From Pyrrhosoma nymphula (Eukaryota; Arthropoda; Insecta; Odonata; Coenagrionidae), in NCBI GenBank assembly GCA_963573305.1, contig OY754338.1, positions 19,466,192 through 19,530,191 on the forward strand: 64,000 nt of DNA. Reading direction: 5' to 3'. Position numbers and translations under genes: made by a program. Shown one piece after another: positions 48,905 to 59,039 of the stretch. A model generated the notes under the pieces. The model saw only the letters and a program-made list of their open reading frames with translations. It was not told the DNA's origin and searched no databases. Within the stretch, counting starts at the first letter, position 1. Each line of letters begins with the position of its first letter.

Positions 48905-51160
48905 AAATCCCAATAATATCCAGAGTGATATGAAATTGAAGTTGCATACTCAGGATGAAGCACTAGCCAGCTACGGTATTGCAGTCGGATATAGGAATAT
49001 TTCAATTTTAAAGAACACTTTGCTTTGTGGACGCTTTTTTACTGACAGTGAGAAACGGGTTAAATCTGGCGTTATACAGGTCCGTAGATTAATGTATCAA
49101 AATTCTGCTATGAAGACGTATAACTCCGGAAATTATTTATGAATAGCCAATGCTCAATCACGATTGCTATCAGTTAATGATTTACCAGCAGCAGATATCA
49201 TTTATCACCAGGCATGCAGCGTAAATTTTCGAAAAGGTGACCCGATCTCAAAGACGTACCGAGATGATTCCCATAACGAATTACGTTTCAAGCCTCTTGG
49301 TCGTCCTGCAGGGAAAGAAAAACCCTACACTTTAGTGTGTGATTCAACAGCCAAATGTGCCATGGTATATGTACAACAAATGAGAGAACTGAAAAAAACT
49401 TGGAGATGTTTATAGCTTGTAGCGTGTTGGTCATTTCACCCTTCGTGGATACACTATATTTTGTGGGCTGGATTATGGACAGATATGTTCATCGAACCAT
49501 CCAAACAAACGAATAAGCATGGGTGATAGTCAACGAGCTTCATGGATATTGAGCTACCCAGCATGCTGTCAAGTTATTTTTGCTATGAGCAATCTCACTG
49601 ATGTCTCCCGTGTTAGCAGTGAACAACACATTGAAATATCCGATGCTAGAAAATCCAGAGATGTGAAGGATTTTCTTACATTACTTAAATGTTTGGAAGA
49701 TCACAATGCATTTGATTCACAATGCGTTGTGCCACAATATTTTCAGTGGGTTAGTAGACAGTCAACACAATATAAAAGCGGATGAAACTAGGTTAATTGG
49801 ACTTCGATTCCAATCCAAACCGGCTGGAAAAGCTTCCACTCTGTTATCATGGATATAAAGGACCAAGCTGTCACAATGAAAATATTAAGAAAAGGTATTG
49901 TCACTGACGGAGCTATTCAACATATTGTTACCGGACTCCTCACCCAGAGAATGCTGGAACGTTCGTCTGAAAAATCCTCATCTGCAAATATTGAAGGAGA
50001 ACTTCAATTATGAACTATCTATACTTCCTCCGTTTCTATTTCCAGTAACTTAGTTATTGAGAAAAACTGAAATCATCATTGGCAAGAACTTTGGATGATA
50101 TAGCAACTAGTTTAAATTACACGTTACCTGCGGTAACATCGTATGTTTTGACAGGGGTACACTACTACACAAACTGTTATGGCCGAAATCTGGGAAATTT
50201 TCAGATGCGTTACAACTATATAGTCATACTGCTAAACAATATAAAGTTGTGACAATTGTATTTTATGGCTATGCCATCTCCAGTACGAATGATGTAGAGC
50301 GTCAGATACGCACAAAACTATCATCAATAACAGTGAAATTTACTGAGAGCTCTGCATTTCTTATTGGTAATGGACCATTCCTTTCTAATAATGAAAATAA
50401 AGTGATTTACAACCATGCTTCAGGACAACCAAGCTTCAGAGAAAAACTTAGAAGCGAATGGCCACACTGTGATTCATGCTACAGATAATACTGACACAGT
50501 TATTACAAAAACAATACTGATTTTGGTAGAAGAAAAGTATGTAACAGTTGTTGCTGACGCCACCGATATTTTAGTACTTTTTATTTACCATAACACACGA
50601 AATATTTGTTTGCAGTCATCTGCGTTTAGTGATAAAAAAGTGATACTACATCGATGCAACATGTGCTTGGCGAAAAGGGATGCAAAATTATTCTCTTTTC
50701 ACATGCTTTAACTGGATGCGATACCACAAGCTACTTATTTGGTAAAAGAAAATCGGCAGCTTATCGAAACTTTTGTAAATGTGAGAAATACGCTACTCTG
50801 ATTGGATTAGAAAATGGAAACAGAAAGGAACTCACAGATGTTGGCATCAAAGCATTGGTATCAATAAACGGTGAAAATCCAAAGACAGAGACTTTGAACC
50901 TTCTACGACATAACCTCTACTTGAAAAAAATCACAACTGCCAAAAGTAAACTTAATATTGTAAGATTGCCACCTACAGAAGATATTGCTGTTCATCATCA
51001 TCTTCACGTAGATTTACAATGACTTTGTTGGAAAACTATGAACACCAACATTTCCAATCCCGAATAGTGGGGTTGGAAAAAAACGGCATGAGGTTGGCCG
51101 TCACCACCGTAGTCCCATCGTATTTTACCCGATAGGGGGGATTCGCGCTGCCCCCCCGCA
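48905..51160 (+). pseudogene. Multi-copy arthropod-type gene with NFR and HALTGCDTTS motifs, broken
   Basis: Consecutive pieces in changing frames: 48930-49142 and 49164-49415 (same frame, stop between; DLPAADIIYHQACSVNFRKG, KPLGRPAGKEKP), 49519-49785, 50249-50488, 50415-50711 (HATDNTDTVITKTILILVEE, VVADATDILVLFIYH) and 50654-51022 (FSHALTGCDTTSYLFGKRKS). The match continues with NPE and WGWKKT near 51050-51085. I know this as an uncharacterised, often repeated family whose members may end in a Cys-rich (CXC-like) tail. The spacing of ATDNTDT, ADATDILVL and TGCDTTS suggests a PIN/FEN-like acidic cluster; that is inference. At least four frame changes and one internal stop make it a pseudogene, unless introns explain some of them. 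Confidence 0.65.
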
Positions 51161-52324
51161 CGGCATGGGCATCTGTCATCTCGAAAGCTTAGGCCGAGTT
51201 ATTTCTTTCCCGGAAAGATAAAGATAGTTCGTGCATTTTTTTTATTATTTACCGATGGTGAAGACAATTCTTATGTGTCCGAATGGCCAGACTCCCCAGT
51301 AGGTAATAGCTAGTCCCCACGTCCTCCACAGCAATCTGAGCTTACCAATCACCTCAGCCGACGCTGAGCTTCGATGATACCAAATATTTGGTTCTTGCGA
51401 GCCCCTACACTGCGGTTAAATGTATTCAAATGTTGTATAATAAAATTTTAAATAATATTACATTATGGAATAAAACATTTGTATCATAAAATAATGATTC
51501 CCACGCAATCACCACTAACCGAGGTTAGAGTAATTTGAAAATCACTTGGATTGTTTTGAAATTAATCTTTGTTAAAGTGAACAATTATGAAGGAATACCT
51601 ACAGTGGTAAGCTGAGAGGAGAATTGTGTGGATAGCTCCTGAATACCATCTTCAGATTGATGGCCGCTTATGATTATGAAATATTTTTCAAATATTCCTG
51701 CTGAGGCACTGTATTCGTACGCAATTAAATTCTAATGCCCGATTCATTAAATTGGTGAATTTCTATGAATTATTATTCATACAGGTTCGTTGCACAATTA
51801 TTTTATTCAATAGGACAATAGGATACATGAGCTCGTGAATGGAACTTATTTGAAACTTATTTTATTTGTTTGTAGTTGTATTTGCTTATTTAATAACTAG
51901 ACTTGGCTCCGTAGGTATCCATATTTTTCAGAGTTAAAAATATTGTGTTTTAGTAATATATAGTGATGCTGTTTGACAAGAAAACTGAGGGATATCCTGA
52001 TAAGTAACTACAAAAATTTCAATCAAAGAATAGATATCTAAAAAAAGGATCGGGTTGGTATGGAAGTTTCCCATTTCGAATATTAGTTCTCGAATTCCCA
52101 AAATGGCGAACACTTTCCAGTGAGATTCCAATCCTTCCTTGGCTGCCTCGAGAAGAACAAGTCAGCTCTCTCCAAAAGGCACTCCGTCCGTCAGATGAGA
52201 CGACAAGCTGTCCATTCATTAAACATTTCGTCAAGGGTAGGCAAATACCATCTGATTTCCTCTGCACAATTCTCCGCGTAATAATTCCTTGAGTGTTTAC
52301 CCACTTATTAATGGATATATCCTC
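51161..52324. other. Mostly AT-rich; no supported genes
   Basis: The minus-strand frame 52019-52387 (122 codons) is partly inside the SINE to the right; the part outside it (about 52019-52320) has reasonable composition but no recognisable domain. The stretch 51330-51420 is GC-richer and ends in TTAA. Confidence 0.3.
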
Positions 52325-52585
52325 AATGTATTCTAACTCACTCAGTGATTCAACCCGAAGGTTGGTTTGGATGAGGGTAGAGCTCAACCCGGACTATGCC
52401 ACAGGCGTGTGAATTTCACACATTCAGGGTAGGGGGGCCAGTTTCTTTCCCTAAGCCACCTCGCACTCCAAGGATTTTTGTTCGGAGGCGTTCAAAGGCT
52501 TCACCCGGATTTGAACCTGGGACCCTTCGATCAGTAGCCAAGCGCTCTACCCACTAGGCCACCACGCTCCCCCAATGTAGTCTAA
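52325..52585 (-). mobile_element. tRNA-derived SINE with target-site duplications
   Basis: The minus strand starts near 52573 with a tRNA-like head (GGGGGAGCGTGGTGGCCTAG...). It contains a box A match TGGCCTAGTGG (52551-52561) and an exact box B GGTTCAAATCC (52507-52517), then a roughly 150-bp body. Flanking words AATGTATTCTAA (52325-52336) and AATGTAGTCTAA (52574-52585) agree in 11 of 12 bases and are read as the target duplication. RNA polymerase III would transcribe it from the internal boxes. It is not a functional tRNA gene because no acceptor or anticodon cloverleaf is completed. Confidence 0.85.
52507..52561 (-). promoter_or_regulatory. Pol III internal promoter (box A and box B) of the SINE
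   Basis: Box A TGGCCTAGTGG (fits TRGYNNARNNG) and box B GGTTCAAATCC (fits GGTTCRANNCC), 33 bases apart on the minus strand, as in tRNA-derived SINEs. Confidence 0.8.
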
Positions 52586-53655
52586 GGATGATATTTCTAT
52601 GTGTTCTAAGGACTGCACAAAGGAATGAATAATATCTGTTTAGTCATCAAAATACATGTCCGAACTGATACAAAATGTAGTTACCATATTTTCCAGAAAA
52701 TGCTTTGATTTCTATATCTATGTTCAGTTATTGGTCGAGATTTTTAATTCCCCCATAAGATCAAGAAACAAATACTCAATATTTTTTCGACACTTCGATA
52801 TGTTTTTTTAATCATATATTACGTAGAAGGAAAGAATTGAAAGATACTCACCTTCACACAGTTATAAAGGTAGCGTGGTCATCCTTAAAAAGTTCTTATC
52901 AAATTCCTAATCTATGCTAGTTAAAATTCCAAAAATATCAACTGGGTAGCTTTGTCAGATATACAGCTCCTACATCAAAAGAGATTCTGAAAACATTAAC
53001 CTACATAACCATTGTTGATATGAGCAATATGAATGATTGGTGGTAGAATGAATACGCAGTTATCGATATAAAGATAAACTGAAAGTGTAGTGTCTATGGC
53101 TGTTGTTAATGTAATAACATTGTATACATTAAAAATATCTTTAAAATTGGGACATAAAAAAGATACCTCAACAGATTATGTACCATTCGAAAGGGGAAGA
53201 TTAAAGTCAAAGAATTTATCATATCTGAATTGGTGACGATATCATTCAAGACAATATTAACGCCAGTTTTGGGTATAAAAATCACGTGTCACATCAGCGC
53301 ATGGAGTTTGCAAGAGGATGAACATGAAAGCATTTGGCTCGTTATACGGGAAAAACACGAAATAAACTGAATTTGTAAAACTTTACCTTTTTTAAAACTT
53401 GAAGCTGAAAACAATGACAAATTAATTGAATCCTGAGACAATGTCTAAATATCTTCATAATAAGAAAATGAATTTCTTAAGGAACAGGTTAAATTATTAA
53501 GGAGCATCGAAATCTGAATGTAAGAAGCCTAGAATACCTTCTTTTCGTAACTTTTAAGGCATTTTCACTCTCTAATTAGAGGAAAGCGTTTAACACAATA
53601 TACATAGTACAGTCGTGGAAAGTACCTGATAGTTATGAGCGGTTTAATTAGCAAC
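52586..53655. other. AT-rich, no supported genes
   Basis: Nothing recognised. Confidence 0.5.
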
Positions 53656-53659
53656 CAAG

Positions 53660-54925
53660 TGATTTATTTATTTATTTAATCAAAAATGTCCATATATAGC
53701 AAATGTTGCAATTTACAGTGGCCCAATAACAAACGTACAAAGAAAACAGATATAATAAAAACATAACATAATAACAGATATCATAACAAAACAGGAAATA
53801 TCGGAAGGAAACTGAATGAAGAAGTATTGTTAACTATTTTAAGAAAGATGAGAGAGAGCCAAGTTTGTAAAGATGTTGGAGGATAGAAAAAAGGGATCAA
53901 CGCTCTCAGGAAGGGAATTAAGAAGGGAGGGGAGGCGGAAAAAAAGTGAGCGTTGAGCGAGCGATAATCTAGGAATTGGTAAATGGAATAGATCGTGGGT
54001 GCGCGTAGGCCGGGAGGGTACTCGGAAATTCATAGAAGAGAGGAGATCGGGACAGTCTGTGATGGAGTTAAGGATGTTGTAAGCAAATTTCAGGTCACTT
54101 TTAAGGTGGAGACAAGGAAGATTGTGAATGGAGAGAGAAGACAGAATGGCGTTAGTGGACATATCTCGCATGTGGGGGAGTCTGTACTTCACTATACTTG
54201 TGAAGAAATGGGTAACAGATTTAAGGACTGCGAGATTGGAAGGAGCAGACATCGCCCAAATAGGAGAGCAATAAGTGATCACGGGAAGAGCAATCGTTTT
54301 AAAATAGGATTTAAGAGCCTGGGTCTTTAATTTCTGTGTAGCGGTATAGAAGGCCTAGGAGAGACATAGCTTTGGATTTAATTGTATGAATATGACTTGA
54401 GAAGTTAAGCTTGTTATCTATCAATACACCAAGATCCTTTACTGACGACAGATGGTTTAGGGGTATCGAATTTTGGGTGTAATTGAAGTTAAGTGGGATT
54501 TTTTAAAGGTGAATTGACATGGAATTGCACTTGCTTTCATTTAAGTTTAACTTCCAGGTAGAGCACTGGGAGATTATATTTAGAGCATTCTGTAGTTCGT
54601 GACAGTCATTTGGGGCGTGGATGGTTTTAAAAACTTTACAATCATCAGCGTATAGCAGCATGCGGGCTTGTGAGGTGTGAACTAGGGAGGCTAAGTCATC
54701 AATGTGAAGATTAAATAAATATGGTCCCAGGACGCTGCCTTGGGCAACTCCTGAGGTTACAGGAGACCAAGAAGATGAGTTGCCAGAAATAATTACGCGC
54801 TGGGTTCTTTCACTAAGGAAGGTGGATAAGAGGCTGAGAAAATTACGATGGATGTTAAACCTATGATTGAGCTTATGAATGAGGAGGCTGTGGTTGAGAG
54901 AATCAAACTTTTTATACTTTTTTAG
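53660..54925 (-). mobile_element. CR1/Jockey-superfamily LINE, 5' truncated
   Basis: Minus strand. The 3' UTR runs from the stop at 53839 to an ATTTATTTATTTA-type tail (AAAT repeats at about 53662-53682). Upstream (toward 54925) the RT similarity stops abruptly inside the FDSLNH block, where the sequence changes to unrelated DNA (54926-55168). That is the expected 5' truncation point. Confidence 0.85.
53839..54925 (-). pseudogene. LINE RT and C-terminal domain, frameshifted
   Basis: From 54925 the frame gives FDSLNHSLLIHKLNHRF, SGVAQGSVLGPYLFNLHIDD and LLYADDCKVFKTI (the catalytic YADD box), then ESKCNSMSIHL and a stop near 54503. Shifted frames continue with SSVKDLGVLIDNKLNFSSHI and KSKAMSLLGLLYRYTE. 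After another shift frame 54282-53839 gives VITYCSPIWAMSAP, RLPHMRDMSTNAILSSL, LPIPRLSLAQRSLFFRL and SLLNSLPESVDPFFL up to a natural stop. The order is that of a single CR1/Jockey-like ORF2 C-terminal half. At least one stop and two shifts disable it. The residues before FDSLNH in the open frame (54926-55168) are not element sequence. Confidence 0.85.
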
Positions 54926-55420
54926 TCTCTTTAGATTACAGCTATTTTGCTCATCCAGGCAAAATGTGCACTCACATGAATTAAGTATCGCACGGCACCC
55001 CCTGAAGATTCTTTGCTTGAGATATTCGGTTTGGTTAGTATCTTTGCCTGCACTGGACAGGAATGCCTGGATGAGGGGGAGGGAGGCAGAGTCTGGGAGG
55101 AAATCTGAGAATTCCCTCTCCTCTCCGACCGCTATTCGACAGCTCCTGGACCTTAGGAACAAAACCACCCCCTACCTACTTCGAGACATCCCGAGGCGCA
55201 CGGCGTTCGGGCGTGCGTTCAGCACCCGTGTTGTGTGCGTGCCTCAAACGAGGAAAACTCATCCAACCAGGAACCATTAACCGACGACGAACAAGTTGCG
55301 GAAAAATTCCCCCGGGCTCACATTTTCTCTCCCTCGCCTCACTGCGGTGGGAACATTCCCTTGCGTCGCTTATAAGGGATTGGTGGGTGAGCTATCCAGC
55401 AGGCGGGATATAGAAATGCA
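54926..55420. other. GC-rich, unrecognised
   Basis: CpG-containing region with overlapping frames on both strands (54879-55280 +, 133 codons; AIRQLLDLRNKTTPYLLRDI and RTAFGRAFSTRVVCVPQTRK). It looks less like noise than most frames here but I can name no domain, and part of it is antisense to the fused LINE frame. Confidence 0.25.
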
Positions 55421-56369
55421 CTCCGTGTAACCAAGGTATTAGCGATGGGCTAACGCAAATGAAAAGCACAAGTTTCAGGGCATAACGTAGGATATGATTC
55501 CAAGCCCACACACTATCTCTAGAACTGAAGTGATAAAATAGGAGAAAGTAACTTTCGATCTGATGGATACAGAAATAACTTCTTTGCACGCACCACTAGT
55601 GGTAATAACAACCATTTAGATATGCACTAATTTAGACACTTCTTAGGCATTTATTTCACTTTCGTCTTTCCACACTTAAAATTTATTTCTTCTTATTTCC
55701 TATATGTTTTACATTACTTACCTCGTATCACCACATACCGTGCAGTTTGATGCATGCGACTTACAAAAAAGTATGGCAGACCCATGAATCAGCCACGGAC
55801 CTTAAATTTTTGATTTAATACAATCTTTGAGAATGTACCTATATGCAATTTAAATTGGTTTTATTTCTGCGTCTTCAGATAGATTATATATATTACCCTG
55901 GCGGAAACTTTGAAATGTTGCTAGACGATAACTATGTTTGATTGTAAGTGATTGTGATTTATTTTATCCATATAAATCTACAAAACATTATCATGGAAGA
56001 CAAGAAATCTTAATAACTTGGAATCTTGTAGGTGTTCTCGGCAAATAAGAGAAATATCCTGGGTAGGTACCCATAAAATTTAATTAGAAATTACCACCGA
56101 ACGATTGATAAAGTTTTATTCAATAAATAAGACAGTTTTGATAATAGTGGCCCTAGTGGTGCTCAGGACTTCAACTGTTAATGCGTACGCAACGTGTAAG
56201 ACGTAAGGTATATTGATTGAACAGGGAGACCATTCCCATTTAGAGTAGGGGAGAACAAAAGTTAGTGAACTATATGCGACTCATTTTAACTTTTATGCTA
56301 TAGTTCTTAGAGTGACTTCGCTTCACTAATAATAGTAATTGCGACTTTGTTCAGGTTGAAATTAAGGCT
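55421..56369. other. AT-rich, no supported genes
   Basis: Nothing recognised. Confidence 0.5.
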
Positions 56370-57059
56370 ATGCAGTAGGGTGGATTGAAAATCCGTTTAT
56401 TTAGAAATCGGTCTGCGGCTAGTGCTTAAAATTTGTGGTTGGTGGTCCTTATAACCCATAAAAAAATCCAACCGCATCGGATTATATCTTCAGGCTGCGC
56501 CTTTAAGTCAAAATTTTAAATTTTTATGAAAATTATCAAAAATTTGAAAATTTTCTTAATAGTTTCTAGATGTTCCCGGAGTGATTTTATGGCAAATAAT
56601 TACATATGTTGCTTGTATGTTGCTTAATATTAGCGATTTCGTGTTTTTAATTTAAAATTTAAGTCGTTGGGGTCGAGTTACTACAGCGGGTTATAGCCTA
56701 CCCAACGTCCGTAACATTTCTGTATATTCTGCGTTTTTTAACGAATTTTGGCGAACTAAGAAACCATTTTTCCTGATTAAAACACACTCAATCGCTAATA
56801 TTAAGCAACATACAAGCAGTATTTATTATTATTTGCCATAAAATCACCCCGGGAACATCTAGAAACTATCAGGAAAATTTGTAAGTTTTTGATAATTTTA
56901 AATAATAATTTTAAATTTTGTCTTAAAAGCCCAGCCGGAAGATATAATCCGATCAAGTTGGAATTTTTTATGGGTTTTAAGGACCACCAACCACAAACTG
57001 TAAGAACTAGCCGCAGACCGATTTCGAAAAAAAACGGATTTTCGATCCACCCTAATGCA
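56370..57059. mobile_element. 680-bp MITE-like element with about 280-bp terminal inverted repeats
   Basis: ATGCA at 56370-56374 and 57055-57059 flank it. The left arm (56375-about 56655, beginning GTAGGGTGGATTGAAAATCCG) is the reverse complement of the right arm (about 56775-57054, ending CGATCCACCCTA) with scattered mismatches and short indels. Shared landmarks in both arms are GATATAATCCGAT, GGTTGGTGGTCCTT, ATTTTATGGCAAATAAT and GCTTGTATGTTGCTTAATATTAGCGA. The roughly 120-bp centre is unique. No transposase is encoded, so it is non-autonomous. Assignment to a superfamily is open; a 5-bp duplication is not decisive. Confidence 0.9.
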
Positions 57060-57254
57060 CAGCCCTCTCTTCCATTTAACCCTCACAGGTTACACGAGGT
57101 ACTACGATTGCATGGCACAGGTGATAAGCTAGGCTTTTTCAAGATGATCTGATATTGTTCATGCAAAAAATGTAATCAAAGTGCAAAGGGGTAAGCAAAT
57201 TAACTTAGCCAAATTGATATATAGTTAAACCAAAATATTTTCTTCTACTTCCCG

Positions 57255-57378
57255 TATTCCACACTTTATTTGAGTATCTCAACCGGTTCTGACGCCACTC
57301 CGGCGTTATTGTCAAAAGCACTCGTCTTGATAATGACGCGGGCATAGCTTTGAAACCGGTCGAGGTACTCAAAGTTGA
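57255..57378. mobile_element. Short foldback with PLE-type ends
   Basis: Left arm (about 57269-57314) and right arm (about 57327-57375) pair imperfectly: GAGTATCTCAACCGGTT against AACCGGTCGAGGTACTC, and GGCGTTATTGTCA against TGATAATGACGC. Left of it ATTCCACACTTTATT (57256-57270) is the same terminal word as at 28774. Looks like two facing PLE tails. Confidence 0.55.
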
Positions 57379-57399
57379 AATATATACGAAGCATAACTC

Positions 57400-58190
57400 T
57401 TTTCCAATATGCAAGAAGTTTAAACTTAGTGATGACCTGACCTTCGACCAAGTCACTCCTATAGTGCCAACAGCCTAACTAGAGAATGGTTTGGCGTTAT
57501 AGCCCTCGTATTGCATTGTCGCCTCATATCTGTCTTGAAAATGACGGTTTATTGATAGAAACGCGGTCGATATAATAAACAATTTCGTTTCACCCGCCAT
57601 CACTAGTCACCTTGAAAAGAATTTTTCAACAATTATACTACGAGATATTGGTTCGCTTAACGCGCAGATACGAAAAATGATAAAAAAATTCTAAATCTGT
57701 AAAAAACAATTACAGTCTCGTTAGTTAGTCTTACAACTTGATACCTCCCCAACTTTAAGCTTTATAAACGGACTGCAAAATCATTCAGAGTTTCCAAAAA
57801 AATCATTTCATTGTTCCATATTTAAATGATAAGCATGCAGTTTCTTTCAGTTTTCCTTATGAATAATCCGAACCAGGGCTAGTATGCGAACCGAGCCCTC
57901 AGAATGGGAAACCAACAACCTACATGATCCGCCAAAAATACCCGATACCCGATAGAAGAGGAAATATACGGAGAGGGGCATTGATGGATAAGCACTTCTA
58001 GTCGGTCAAATGAAAGGGGGGGACAAATATTACCAGGCTGTTAAAGAATTAGAGTTAATAGAGAAGACTGGAGGACTGCTGACACTTAATGCTAGGATTG
58101 ATACAATAATGATGATGATACTTGGTACCACGTGGTAATGGGATGTTGGTAATTGCAGAAGGATGTTCGACAATATTCATCTCAATTGGA
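57400..58190. other. AT-rich, no supported genes
   Basis: Nothing recognised. Confidence 0.5.
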
Positions 58191-58199
58191 AAAATTGTC

Positions 58200-58390
58200 C
58201 CGTGGAGTCGTGATTAATGGCGGACATCCGGGTGTAGAGTGGGAGTGTGCGATCGTTCAAGGTCGGTCCCTCGCTCGCCCGGGGCGGCGGAGGTTAGGGG
58301 GGGATTAGGGGAGGGGAGTTACGGGGGGGGTTTGGGGTGGTAAAATGAGTTGAGAGGGCTGGCGACACACTCTCGACCGATCGCGCAGAG
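58200..58390. other. GC-rich island
   Basis: Short CpG-rich island with G-runs (see 58297-58337) and an ATGGCGGAC word (58218-58226) like a YY1/Pho core. Regulatory role possible only. Confidence 0.25.
58297..58337 (+). repeat. Putative G-quadruplex tract
   Basis: Five G-runs (7, 4, 4, 8 and 4 bases) within 41 bases with loops of 1-6 bases. Confidence 0.6.
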
Positions 58391-58919
58391 ATCTTAACAG
58401 CGCAATTCAATGGTTAACGGCACTATACAGGACGTTACTGGAGGAACCTGAGAAACTTCTAGAGGTAATAAGGTTCTTGATTTCATGCACTTTCTGTCTG
58501 CTGGACATGGGGTCGCAAATCCATATTTTCGGAGCTACGATAGTACAAATATTTAAACCGGCAAAAAATTCGAAAAGGGGGTCCTAAACCGATCACACAG
58601 ACCTGATACTCGTCTCTGCGGTGGGCAGGATATGTAATTCGTTCTTTCAATGCCGTTTATGGCTGTCCAGTTCCGAGATGGCACCGAAATATTCGAATAA
58701 ACTTGGCAGTAATATACCGACTGCAAAATGTGCTGGATAAATTCAAAGCCTCAATCTTGTTGAGTTTAAGCAAAATGGAAAGAGAACACTCGGTATTTCC
58801 ACACGATTTTTCATAATATCGGCCGTGTTTTCAACGCTAAAAGTACAGTTTTAGGATTACGATTTGCGACGTTGCAGCCCAAAAATAATTAGACAAAAAG
58901 TGATTGAAATCATATCTCC

Positions 58920-59035
58920 AACACCTCCAGAAGTTACGCAGATTTCACTTGATACACCCTTTATACACCACACTTGAATCCGTGTTGGTCCGCTATATGA
59001 GGTTTTATCGCATCATCAGAACGAGGATGATGGCT
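58920..59035 (-). mobile_element. PLE-type 3' end
   Basis: Minus strand: CTGATGA (59013-59019), TGCGATAAAACCTCATATAGCGG, then a GTGTGGTGTATAAAGGG tail. The core stem and the GAAA box have decayed to TAAAAC. Confidence 0.5.
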
Positions 59036-59039
59036 CCAA

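Noticed and set aside
52501..52573. tRNA gene
   Set aside because: Boxes A and B are present but they belong to a SINE with a body, target duplications and no complete cloverleaf.
56889..57152. 87-codon frame
   Set aside because: Runs through the right inverted repeat of the MITE-like element and out into flanking DNA.
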